Position numbers and translations under genes: made by a program. Under the pieces are notes generated by a model. It ran no database searches. It had not been told where the DNA came from and saw nothing but the letters and a program-made list of their open reading frames with translations. A stretch of DNA of 64,000 nucleotides from Streptomyces jeddahensis (GTDB lineage Bacteria > Actinomycetota > Actinomycetes > Streptomycetales > Streptomycetaceae): contig NZ_LOHS01000061.1 of the NCBI RefSeq assembly GCF_001642995.1, positions 117,811-181,810 of the forward strand, in the 5' to 3' direction. Of the stretch, positions 19,611-27,678 are shown in pieces (positions within the stretch are counted from its first letter, which is position 1; the number at the start of each line of letters is the position of its first letter).

Positions 19611-19669
19611 GCGATCGACCGGAAGCGATCGACCGGACAGGAACGGTACCCGTCGTTCGCAGGTTCCTG
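19611..19669. promoter_or_regulatory. Repeat elements in a divergent promoter region
   Basis: Between the SMP-30 gene and the APH-like gene lie a perfect 13-bp tandem repeat, GCGATCGACCGGA (19611 and 19625, period 14), and an inverted repeat CAGGAAC (19638-19644)/GTTCCTG (19663-19669) with an 18-nt spacer. Either could be a regulator-binding site; no regulator is adjacent. Confidence 0.4.
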
Positions 19670-19798
19670 TACGCGGCCCGCTCGTGAAGCTCGATGAGCA
19701 TGCCGCGCCCTTCGGAGCCGGGTAAGTTCTCCGGCCCGAGCGGTCCGCCTCACGGCTGAGGCGACGGAGACCGAAGCGAGGAAGAGGGGACTCGCGCC

Positions 19799-20542
19799 GT
19801 GGCCGAGACGGATGACGACGTCGTCCCGCTGCGAGGAGGCCGCATCACCTGCGGTGTCGTCCGTATCGGCGACACTGTCCGCAGGCCGGCTTCGGCGGCT
19901 TCGCCGTTCGTCGCTGCGCTGCTCCGTTTGTTGGAGAGGCGAGGGTTCTCAGGGGCGCCGCGCTATCTCGGGCGGGATCAGGCGGGCCGGGACACCTTCA
20001 GCTATGTGCCGGGCTGGGTTCCGGAGAAGCTCCGGCCGTGGACCGATGCGCAGGTCGCGTCAGCCGGTGCGCTGGCACGTGCCATGCACGAGGCCACCCG
20101 GGGCAGTCGTCTTGCAGGGCGGCACCAGGTCGTGTGTCACCACGACCTGGGACCCAACAACGCCGTCTTCCAGGATGGGACGCCGATGGCCTTCATCGAC
20201 TTCGACATGGCCGCGCCGGGCAGCCCGCTGGAGGATGTCGGGTACATGGCCTGGCTGTGGTGTGCCTCCTCGAAGGCGGACGCGCCTCCGGTGGACTCTC
20301 AGGCCGCCCAGGTCCGGGTGCTGGCCGACGCCTATGGTCTGGCTGGACCTGAACGCGCAGTACTGGTCGACGCGATGCTCGAACGACAGGCGCGTAACGT
20401 CCGGTTCTGGGCGGAGGCGCAGGCCGGTTCCGGGACCGTCGAAGCCACTCGCGCCCAGATCGCCGATCGCATCGCCTGGTCCCGGCGCGAGCATGCACAC
20501 ACAGCTGCACACCGCGGGGTGTTCGAGGCCGCCCTCGCGTGA
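19799..20542 (+). CDS. Aminoglycoside phosphotransferase (APH)-fold kinase
   Basis: Small-molecule kinase of the APH/choline-kinase fold, 247 aa. The catalytic loop is HHDLGPNN with Asp116, followed by the metal-binding Asp in FIDFDMAAPG. These lie in the spacing usual for the family. The N-lobe is short. GTG start with GAGGAAGAGGGGA upstream. The substrate cannot be inferred; many family members in actinomycetes phosphorylate antibiotics, sugars or homoserine. There is no resistance operon around it. Confidence 0.8.
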   Translation: MAETDDDVVPLRGGRITCGVVRIGDTVRRPASAASPFVAALLRLLERRGFSGAPRYLGRDQAGRDTFSYVPGWVPEKLRPWTDAQVASAGALARAMHEATRGSRLAGRHQVVCHHDLGPNNAVFQDGTPMAFIDFDMAAPGSPLEDVGYMAWLWCASSKADAPPVDSQAAQVRVLADAYGLAGPERAVLVDAMLERQARNVRFWAEAQAGSGTVEATRAQIADRIAWSRREHAHTAAHRGVFEAALA

Positions 20543-20967
20543 CGCCTGGCGGCGCGACGGCCCACATCGAACATCATCAGAGCCGCTGGATGTCCCGAGG
20601 TCCCGGGCAGGGAGGTCCCGGGCAAGGCGGGGGAATCCCACTGATGTCGGCGCCTGCGTACACAGGCGTGACCTAAGCAGGTCGGGCGAAGTTCGCTGCG
20701 GTGGGCAATGCGTGTGGGTCGGTGGGCCACGTCGATCAGGCCATTCGGGGTAACCATCAGATGGGCCCGCCTGGGAGGTCGGCCATCCCGCGGCCGCACA
20801 TCCCCGTTGCCGATCAGGCCACACCTGCACAATCACCTGAGCAGCGGGGACTCGGCACACAAGCAGATCAGCGATGGGACCGACCACCGTGTCGGCGCGG
20901 TCGGCGCCCCAGGCGCAGACCCTGCCGCGCAGAGGTCGCTTCGCCCGCATCGAATGTGGAGGAACTC
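20543..20967. other. 425-bp intergenic region without a confident gene
   Basis: No frame shows a recognisable domain or a well-placed SD until GGAGGA ahead of 20968. It contains a direct repeat AGGTCCCGGGCA (about 20598-20625). The long open frames on both strands look like GC-bias artefacts. Confidence 0.4.
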
Positions 20968-21369
20968 ATGCGCATGCTGTGGGACGCGTTCCTGGCAGCG
21001 GTCCAGGAACGAGGTGAATACCGCACACGGGCGGAGGCCGAGCGGGCCAGCCGGGTCGTGCTGGCACTCCTGGGTGCCCACCTGGTGGGTGAGGCACGTG
21101 CCGAGCTGGCGGACCGGCTTCCCGAGACGTGTGCGCTGGTGCTGCTGAACCCTCTCCAGGCGCATGAACCGCTCTCGCCCGAGCGGTTCATCCGGGCCAC
21201 GGCGGCATGGATCGAGGGGGCGACCGAGAGGACGGCCACCTGGGATGTCAGCGCGGTGCTCAGCGTGGTGGCCGACGCCGCAGACGAGGACCTGATGAGC
21301 AGGGTCCTCCTGCAGCTGCCTCCCGGCTACGACCTGCTCTTCGGCCGGCCACGTCCCGCAGAGACCTGA
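20968..21369 (+). CDS. DUF2267 family protein
   Basis: Small helical protein of 133 aa matching the DUF2267 pattern: FLAAVQERGEYRTRAEAERA near the N-terminus, LADRLPETCALVLLN in the middle, and VLSVVADAADEDLMSRVLLQLPPGYDLLF at the end. The frame is open from 20701, but ATG 20968 has TGGAGGA 6 nt upstream and starts the conserved part. DUF2267 proteins have no defined biochemical role. The protein is soluble and acidic. A possible stem CTGAGC (21366-21371)/GCTCAG (21389-21394) follows, ahead of the convergent MFS gene. Confidence 0.8.
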   Translation: MRMLWDAFLAAVQERGEYRTRAEAERASRVVLALLGAHLVGEARAELADRLPETCALVLLNPLQAHEPLSPERFIRATAAWIEGATERTATWDVSAVLSVVADAADEDLMSRVLLQLPPGYDLLFGRPRPAET

Positions 21370-21439
21370 GCAGTGCCCTGCCGGGTGCGCTCAGCCTTCA
21401 AGGTCAGCGTGTCGCGCTCGCGCGGGTTTGTGGATGCTG

Positions 21440-22903
21440 TCAGCAGCGGCGGGTCTGGTAGGGCACGGGGGAGGGGGGTGGTTCGGTCGGTGTCGGGCAC
21501 CGGGTCAAGGCGAGGGAGAGGGTCAGTGCGATCCCGCCCGCGACGACGAAGAGGGTGGTGCTGATCCCGTTGGCGGTGGCGATGCGAAGCTGTTCGCCGG
21601 AGAGGTCGTCGAGGCCGGCGGTCGCGATCAGGACGAGGACGGCGAGGCCGACAGCTGCGCCCACGCCGGAGCCGGTGGAGGCGATGCCTGAGGCAATGCC
21701 TTGCTCGCGGTCGGGGATCCCGGTCGCGGCGGCGATGAACATGGTGGTGAAGACGATCCCGTCGCCGAGGCTGAGTGCCACCAGGCCGGGGATCAGTTCG
21801 ATGTATGAGCCGTTCGGCGAGATGGTGAGGCCGAGGGCGACGGCACCGAGCGCACCGATGCCGAGGGCGGCGATCAACGTACCTCTGAGACCGAACCGCG
21901 TCACCAACTGGCCCGCTGTGGTCGAGCCGGCGACCACCACCGCTGTGGGGATCAGGAAGCCGGCGCCGGTCTGCAAGGCGTCGTAGCCGAGGACTTCCTG
22001 GAAGTAGAGGGACAGGAAGTAGAGCACTGAGCCGAACGTCGCCATGAACATGAATGCGATGGCGACGCCGGTGACGAGGTTGGGGTTGGAGAGCAGCCGT
22101 GGCGGCATGAGCGGGTCGGAGCTGCGCCGCTCGATGACGGCGAAGGCTGCGATCAGCAACAGGCCCACTGCCGCGCTGACGAGGATGCCCGGCGAGAGCC
22201 AGCCGTGTGCCGGGCCCTGGACCAGAGCGAACACGATCATGGTGACGCCCAGGGTGACGCTGAGCGCACCGGGGAGATCGAATGTGCGGCCTCTCTCGCG
22301 CTTGCCGTCCGGGGGGATCACCACGAAGGCGAGCAGCAGCGCGGGTCCCGCCAAGGCGACGGTGACCAGGAACACCGCTTCCCAGCCGAACGCCTGAGTA
22401 AGAAAGCCGCCGAGCAGTACACCGATCACGAGTCCCGCCGCGCCGGCGCCGCCCCAGATCCCCAAGGCGCGATTGCGCATCCGGCCTTCCGCGAACGTGG
22501 TGTTGATGAGTGCCAACGTGGTGGGGAAGACGAGGGCTCCGCCGAGACCTTGGACGGCACGGGCGGCGAGCAGCATCCCGGGCCCGGTCGCGAGGCCGCC
22601 CGCGAGCGATGCTCCGGCGTAGAGAGCGAGGCCGGTGGCCAGAACGCGTCGTCGTCCGAGCAGGTCGGCGGCGCGCCCGCCGAACAGGAGGAAGCCGGCC
22701 GAGGCCACCGCGTAGACGCTGATGACGGACTGGAGCGTCTGCGCGGAATACCCCAAGTCCCGGGCGATGTCGGGGAGTGCCACCACCACGATGTACTGGT
22801 CGAGCGAAACGATCAGCATGGCGAAGGACAGGAGCGCCAGCGTCGCTGTCGCACGGTTCCAACCGAGGCCGCCTGGCGCAGATGACGTCTCTATGGGTCG
22901 CAC
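21440..22903 (-). CDS. MFS drug transporter, DHA2 (14-helix) type
   Basis: Proton-driven efflux permease of the major facilitator superfamily, 487 aa with about 14 hydrophobic segments. Diagnostic features are the motif A loop [14 protein letters not shown], the first-helix [18 protein letters not shown] and the motif C-like [19 protein letters not shown]. The frame is open to 23131, but GTG 22903 is preceded by AGGAG at 9 nt and begins just before the first helix; the upstream 76 codons have no membrane character. A short direct repeat of CAGNACTCCTGA overlaps the SD. The substrate is unknown. No TetR/MarR gene is attached; a decayed TetR gene lies far away at 37.7 kb. Confidence 0.85.
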   Translation of the reverse strand: MRPIETSSAPGGLGWNRATATLALLSFAMLIVSLDQYIVVVALPDIARDLGYSAQTLQSVISVYAVASAGFLLFGGRAADLLGRRRVLATGLALYAGASLAGGLATGPGMLLAARAVQGLGGALVFPTTLALINTTFAEGRMRNRALGIWGGAGAAGLVIGVLLGGFLTQAFGWEAVFLVTVALAGPALLLAFVVIPPDGKRERGRTFDLPGALSVTLGVTMIVFALVQGPAHGWLSPGILVSAAVGLLLIAAFAVIERRSSDPLMPPRLLSNPNLVTGVAIAFMFMATFGSVLYFLSLYFQEVLGYDALQTGAGFLIPTAVVVAGSTTAGQLVTRFGLRGTLIAALGIGALGAVALGLTISPNGSYIELIPGLVALSLGDGIVFTTMFIAAATGIPDREQGIASGIASTGSGVGAAVGLAVLVLIATAGLDDLSGEQLRIATANGISTTLFVVAGGIALTLSLALTRCPTPTEPPPSPVPYQTRRC

Positions 22904-23161
22904 GGCACAGTACTCCTGAGCACAGCACTCCTGATGGGCAGTCACGTCACGTCTGCGCTTATGGCCTGCTGGGACATCGGCCTGTACGCGGCGGGTGATC
23001 CTCGCCGTGCAGGACGGTCGCCCAGACACGATACGGCTCGCCGTAGCCGATCCCGTCAACGACCCGCCCTTGTCGGGGGACGCCGTCGTCGATCCGGGTG
23101 CGGACAGGCAGTCCGTTCGACCGGCGCTCACTTCCGTCGGTGCCGGTCCGGCATCAGGAGG

Positions 23162-23773
23162 CTACGCGTCGGCCCCGTAGGTCCCGTACTCCGGAAGCCC
23201 CGTCCATTCGAAGGTGTGCACGGACAGGCCGCCCGGTGTCGTCTGATGGCTGACGAGCCGCAGGCCGGCCGGTGCGCCGCCGTCCGGGAACAGGCGTCGG
23301 CCCTGGCCCACCACGACCGGGGCGATCACGAGCCGCAACGTGTCGATCAGCCCGGCAGCCAGCAGGGACTGGGCCAGCCGGGCGCTGCCGTGGATCTGCA
23401 GTTCCCGGCCGGGCTGCCGCTTCAGTTCGGCGACTTGGGCGGGGATGTCGCCGGACAGGATCGTGGTCGGGTTCCACTCGGCCTTGGTCAGGCTGTGGGA
23501 GGCCACGTACTTCGGCAGGCCGTTGAGGATGCGGGCGTAGGGGTGGTCGGTCATCTTCGGCCAGTCCCGCGCGAAGTTCTGGTAGGTACGGCGGCCGAAC
23601 AGGAACGCGTCCGCTTCGCCGAGCCAGGTGCCGGCCAGCCGGTCGAACTCCTCGTCCAGGTGCGGCACGAACCAGCCACCGCGCGTGAACCCGTCGCTGG
23701 TGTCCTCGTCCGGGGACCCCGGCCCCTGGGAGACACCGTCAAGCGTCAGGAACTCCTGCACAACGAGCTTCAT
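23162..23773 (-). CDS. Dihydrofolate reductase family protein (RibD C-terminal fold)
   Basis: DHFR-like NADPH-binding protein of 203 aa. It begins MKLVVQEFLTLDGV and carries FLFGRRTYQNFARDWPK, KYVASHSLTKAEWN, the cofactor block LQIHGSARLAQSLLAAGLIDTLRL and APVVVGQGRRLFPDG. These are the landmarks of the stand-alone RibD_C/YyaP group. It is not the housekeeping FolA. ATG 23773 is chosen because homologous similarity begins there; the frame is open to 23875 without an SD. The physiological substrate is unknown. Confidence 0.85.
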   Translation of the reverse strand: MKLVVQEFLTLDGVSQGPGSPDEDTSDGFTRGGWFVPHLDEEFDRLAGTWLGEADAFLFGRRTYQNFARDWPKMTDHPYARILNGLPKYVASHSLTKAEWNPTTILSGDIPAQVAELKRQPGRELQIHGSARLAQSLLAAGLIDTLRLVIAPVVVGQGRRLFPDGGAPAGLRLVSHQTTPGGLSVHTFEWTGLPEYGTYGADA

Positions 23774-23933
23774 CACGCACCACTCTCTCTTCGACCTGGA
23801 TGGCCGATTCAGCCGCTTCGGCGGGAAGACGCCACCGTACCCACTCCTCAGACGCCGTGGGGCGCAGAAACTCATCGGTCCGAACGCTGCTGATCGTGGC
23901 AGCCTGCGCGGGCCCGCGTGGGGTTGAAGGCCG

Positions 23934-24917
23934 TCAGCCGCCGTAGGTGCTCAGCAGTCGGTCGTACTCTGCCTGGGTGACGGGAATGACGGAGCCGTGC
24001 TTGGCTTCCGGGGGCAGCTGGTACTCCTTCGACGGAGTCCACTTCCCGGAGTCGAGATCGGTGGTCTCGAACGGGACGTAGTTGCGCCCCCCGAATTCGT
24101 CGATGAACATGTACCACTTCTCCTCGGTGTTCGACTTGAACACGGCCGGGCCCTCACCCTGGCTGATGTCCCCCTTGCCGATGCGGTCGGCCACGAAGTC
24201 GTACGAGGTGGAGGTCAGTTCGCGGGACTTCTCGGCGGTGATGAACTTCGCGCCCGGCAAGGAGGATGTTTGGTCCCGCTCGTCCTTCGTGTAGCGGTAG
24301 TACACACCGTTGTGCTTGATGACGGCCGAGTCGATGACCGCGTGGCCCGGATCGTGCCAGACCCTGGGCTCGCTGAAGGTACGGAAGTCCGTGGTGGTGG
24401 CGTACAGCATCTTGTTGTACGTCGTGCCCGTGTGGTCGAGGTCGTCCTCCGCGTAGAGCTTCGAGGCCCAGAAGACGACATAGGTGCCGAGCTCGTCGGC
24501 GTAGCAGGCCTTCGGCGCCCAGGTGTTGCCGGCGGTGTCCGGGGATACCTTGACCAGGCGCTGGCGGGTCCAGTTGACCAGGTCCGTGGAGTCCCACACC
24601 ACGATCGAGTTGCTGCCCGTGCGCTGCGCGCTGTCCCAGGTGTACACCACCTGCTCATCGGTGCCGCCCGACGTCCGCAGATCCGTGGCGATCAGGTGGA
24701 ACCTGTCGCCCTCCGGGGCACGGATCAGGAACGGGTCGCGGAGGCCCTTGGTGCCGACGCTGGAGGTCAGGACAGGCTGTCCGGCGTTCAGTTCCCGGTA
24801 GTGCAACGGATCGTTGCCCCGGCTGAGGGCCATCCGGATCCGTTCGTCGTCGGCGGAGGGGTTGCCGACGAAGTAGACGAGCAGGTATCCGACGTAGACC
24901 GGTTTCGGTCGATTCAC
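23934..24917 (-). CDS. Glycoside hydrolase family 43-like protein
   Basis: Predicted five-bladed propeller glycosidase of 327 aa without a signal peptide, hence cytoplasmic. The likely catalytic triad can be placed: Asp in GLRDPFLIRA, Asp in VIDSAVIKHNG and Glu in SQGEGPAVF. GH43 enzymes usually release L-arabinose, D-xylose or D-galactose from plant polysaccharide fragments. GTG start with AGGAG 8 nt upstream, 34 nt after the GH95 stop. It is therefore the last gene of the leftward GH31-GH95-GH43 unit. Confidence 0.78.
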   Translation of the reverse strand: MNRPKPVYVGYLLVYFVGNPSADDERIRMALSRGNDPLHYRELNAGQPVLTSSVGTKGLRDPFLIRAPEGDRFHLIATDLRTSGGTDEQVVYTWDSAQRTGSNSIVVWDSTDLVNWTRQRLVKVSPDTAGNTWAPKACYADELGTYVVFWASKLYAEDDLDHTGTTYNKMLYATTTDFRTFSEPRVWHDPGHAVIDSAVIKHNGVYYRYTKDERDQTSSLPGAKFITAEKSRELTSTSYDFVADRIGKGDISQGEGPAVFKSNTEEKWYMFIDEFGGRNYVPFETTDLDSGKWTPSKEYQLPPEAKHGSVIPVTQAEYDRLLSTYGG

Positions 24918-24951
24918 GGTGGGTGCTCCTGTATCAGTGCGGCAATGCGCG

Positions 24952-27396
24952 TCAGGCGGGTGGCAGGGAGATCGTGATCCGTGTCCGGTGTCCGGCGTCC
25001 AGGGCGACCTTCCTGGCGTGCGGGCCCAGCGCGCAGGGACGGGTACGAGCGGTCGTGGTGACGGAGGCGATGCCGCGGCGGCTGATCAGCGTGACCTCCT
25101 GCGTCGTGTCCGAGGTGACGGTCACGGTCGCGGTATGGCCGGACAGATCCCAGTCCAGGCTGTGCACACGGATTCCGCCCCGGCCCCGGATGCCGGTGAT
25201 CGTGCCCTTGCCCCACTGCTCGGGCAGCGCGGGAAGGAGTTCCAGAACGCCGGGCCGGGAGTAGAGCAGCGCCTCGGCCAGCACGGCGGGCAGTGCGTGC
25301 GCAGCGTCCGCGTTGTAGATGTCCCGGCCGGGGTTGTGGGAGGTCATGAGCGACCGGAAGAGCATGTCACTGCCGATGATCTTCCGGAGGTTGTCGTACA
25401 CCTTGGCGCCGTCCTTGAGCCGGGCTGCTGCCAGGGCGCGATGGAGGCTGCCGTGTGCGGAGAGGTTCTGGTCTCCGCGCAGCTCGAGCGCGTTGAGCGC
25501 TGGGGGCACGAGGTCGGGCCGTTCCTCCGGGTTGATCTCGTGCAGGGGCCAGGCAGCGTAGAGGTGCTGGATGTGGCGGTGGTCGTAGTGGTCGGTCAGA
25601 CGGGGCCAGGACCATTCGGCGAGCGCGCCGTCCTCGTTGATCCGGTAGTCGGGGATCTTGTCGAGCAGGGCCGTCCAGCGTTCGACGCCCTCGCCGTTGC
25701 CCTGTTCGACGCCGAGGGTGTTGGCGGCGCCGATGGCGGCCTGGAGGGCGTGTCGGCCGGCCATGATGTCGCCGGTGGCGTTGACGGACAGGTGCTCGCC
25801 TGTGTTGCCGGGGGTGTTCTCCATGGAGAACGACGGCACGAAGACCACCTTGCCGTTCGCGTCGCTGCGGGTGAGGAAGTCCTCGTAGAACAGGGCCAGT
25901 TCCATCAGCGCGGGACCGAGCCTGTCCCGTAGGAAGGCCTGGTCCCCGGTGACCTCGTAGTACTCCAGGAGTGGGTGGAGCAGCCAGTCGGCGCCGCCGG
26001 TCCAGCAGTGGCCGGGGAAGTCACCGCCGTTGAAGTGGAGCATGTGGCCGTACTCGCCGTCCGTACGTGAGGGGGCGAGGAAGCCACGGGCGCCGTAGAG
26101 GTTCCTGGCATTGGTCCGCCAGTGGTCAAGCTGACCCAGGACCAGGTCGAAGTAGCCCTGCATGGCTTCTGTCATGTCGAGGATGGTGCCGCCGGCCACC
26201 TGGAGGTTGACGTTGGCGTCGGTGGTGAAGTCACCGGCCCAGGCGGCGGTCCACGCCCCCGTCCAGATACCGGTCAGGCGGGGCGGCAGAACACCGCTGG
26301 AGCTGAGGAAGAGGTAGCGGCCGGAGTCGTAGAGCCGCTCCAGGAGGGCAGGGTCGATGACCGTGCGGTCGGCCTTCTGGCGTGCGATCAGCTCCGTGGC
26401 CGACAGCTGGCGGTCGGCCTCGGGGACGTTCATGACGAGGCGGGAGCGGTCGTACAGTTCCGAGTGGATCTCGGTGTGCCGGCGGAGCAGCGCCTCGTAG
26501 TCGCCTTCCAGGGCGGCCAGCCCGGTGTGCAGGTGCCGGGCATCCCAGGCAGGCGGGGTCTCGTAGCGGTCCAGTCGGGTCAGGAGTGTGAGCCTGGCCG
26601 CCCCCGTGACCACGACGGTCGAGCCGCTGACCGCGACCGTGCCGCCGGTGGGCACCACACGGGTGACGCCCTCGTAGCCGTACGCGCCCATGCCTTCCGG
26701 GTAGGTGCCGCGCAGGTTCAGCCACCCGGTGCCCTCACCGGCCTCCGCCACGGTGGTGAAGCGCATCCCGGCGTGCGGGGCGTCGGGCCCGCCGTGGACG
26801 GTCGGTGTGTCGTCGAGCGCGGTGTGCACGCTCAGGGTGACATCGGCGGTACGGCCCGGGGCCGGGACCAGTTCGTGGACGATGACACGGTCGGCACGGG
26901 AGACGAAGATCCGGCGGGACCAGGTGCCGTGCACGTCCGTCCAGGCGGAGGTGACCTCGCCCGTGCGGAAATCGGTGACCCGCATGTACCGGTCGTACCG
27001 GTCGGTGACGTGGCCGTCCGTGGTGGCGATTCGGAGCTCGTATGCGGGGTGGTACGTCTGGGTCCAGCGCAGCTCCCACCCGGCCGCGAAGTCCTGGCTC
27101 GCTCCGGCGTAGTCCCCGGCCAGCGCCTTGTCCCGGACGGCCTCCAGCCGATCGGCGAGCACGGGCGGGGTGAGGTCGCGGGTGCCGTTCGGCAGGACCA
27201 GGCGGTGATGGTTGAGGACGATCTTTTCCAGCGCCGGGTCGCCGTACACCACGGCCCCGTACTCGCCGTTGCCGGTGACGAAGCCGTCGGTCCACGACTG
27301 GGCGGGGGTGGTGTCATGTATCCCCCGGTCGGGCAGCGCGACCTGAGCCGGCGTGAGCGCGGTCGTGTCGCCCCCCGAGGGGTGTGCGGAGTGCAT
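24952..27396 (-). CDS. Glycoside hydrolase family 95 (alpha-L-fucosidase/galactosidase type)
   Basis: 814-aa (alpha/alpha)6-barrel glycosidase. The N-terminal beta domain has FVTGNGEYGAVVYGDPALEKI (about residues 41-61). The catalytic barrel shows the paired Asn in TTDANVNLQ, the Glu in PSFSMENTPGN and a late Asp in IYNADAAHALPA, matching the four functional positions known for GH95. The Asn-Asp-Gly-Asn-Phe type loop of classical 1,2-alpha-L-fucosidases is replaced by NADAAHA, so substrate choice may differ (some GH95 members are alpha-L-galactosidases). ATG 27396 has AGGAAAGTG upstream; the ORF extends to 27672 without coding character. It has no signal peptide. Confidence 0.82.
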   Translation of the reverse strand: MHSAHPSGGDTTALTPAQVALPDRGIHDTTPAQSWTDGFVTGNGEYGAVVYGDPALEKIVLNHHRLVLPNGTRDLTPPVLADRLEAVRDKALAGDYAGASQDFAAGWELRWTQTYHPAYELRIATTDGHVTDRYDRYMRVTDFRTGEVTSAWTDVHGTWSRRIFVSRADRVIVHELVPAPGRTADVTLSVHTALDDTPTVHGGPDAPHAGMRFTTVAEAGEGTGWLNLRGTYPEGMGAYGYEGVTRVVPTGGTVAVSGSTVVVTGAARLTLLTRLDRYETPPAWDARHLHTGLAALEGDYEALLRRHTEIHSELYDRSRLVMNVPEADRQLSATELIARQKADRTVIDPALLERLYDSGRYLFLSSSGVLPPRLTGIWTGAWTAAWAGDFTTDANVNLQVAGGTILDMTEAMQGYFDLVLGQLDHWRTNARNLYGARGFLAPSRTDGEYGHMLHFNGGDFPGHCWTGGADWLLHPLLEYYEVTGDQAFLRDRLGPALMELALFYEDFLTRSDANGKVVFVPSFSMENTPGNTGEHLSVNATGDIMAGRHALQAAIGAANTLGVEQGNGEGVERWTALLDKIPDYRINEDGALAEWSWPRLTDHYDHRHIQHLYAAWPLHEINPEERPDLVPPALNALELRGDQNLSAHGSLHRALAAARLKDGAKVYDNLRKIIGSDMLFRSLMTSHNPGRDIYNADAAHALPAVLAEALLYSRPGVLELLPALPEQWGKGTITGIRGRGGIRVHSLDWDLSGHTATVTVTSDTTQEVTLISRRGIASVTTTARTRPCALGPHARKVALDAGHRTRITISLPPA

Positions 27397-27678
27397 CACT
27401 TTCCTGTCCTTGGTGCGGTGGAGAGTCACAGGTCGGCAGGGGGCGGCTGACGGGCGCCGCCGCCTGCCGACCGTACCCTGTCGGTGATCTGCGGTGAGGG
27501 TGAGGTGCTGCGTCGCCGTGCGGGCGAAGGTGGCGACGGGATGCCGCTCGCGGCGATCAGGTGGCCGAAGGCGCCGCGTGGGTCGTCTCGGCCGTGTCAC
27601 GGCTGTGACCTGGGCCTGATTCCGGAGTCTTGGGGTGGCCGCGGCGACGCACCGCAGCACGCCCACGTCCAAAGGAGG
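27397..27678. other. Gap between GH31 and GH95 genes
   Basis: 282 bp without a gene; it lies inside the leftward transcription unit. No clear hairpin or internal promoter was seen. Open frames here lack domain features. Confidence 0.4.

Noticed and set aside
20701..20967. N-terminal extension of the DUF2267 protein
   Set aside because: No similarity to the family, Arg/Pro-rich, and a good SD precedes ATG 20968.
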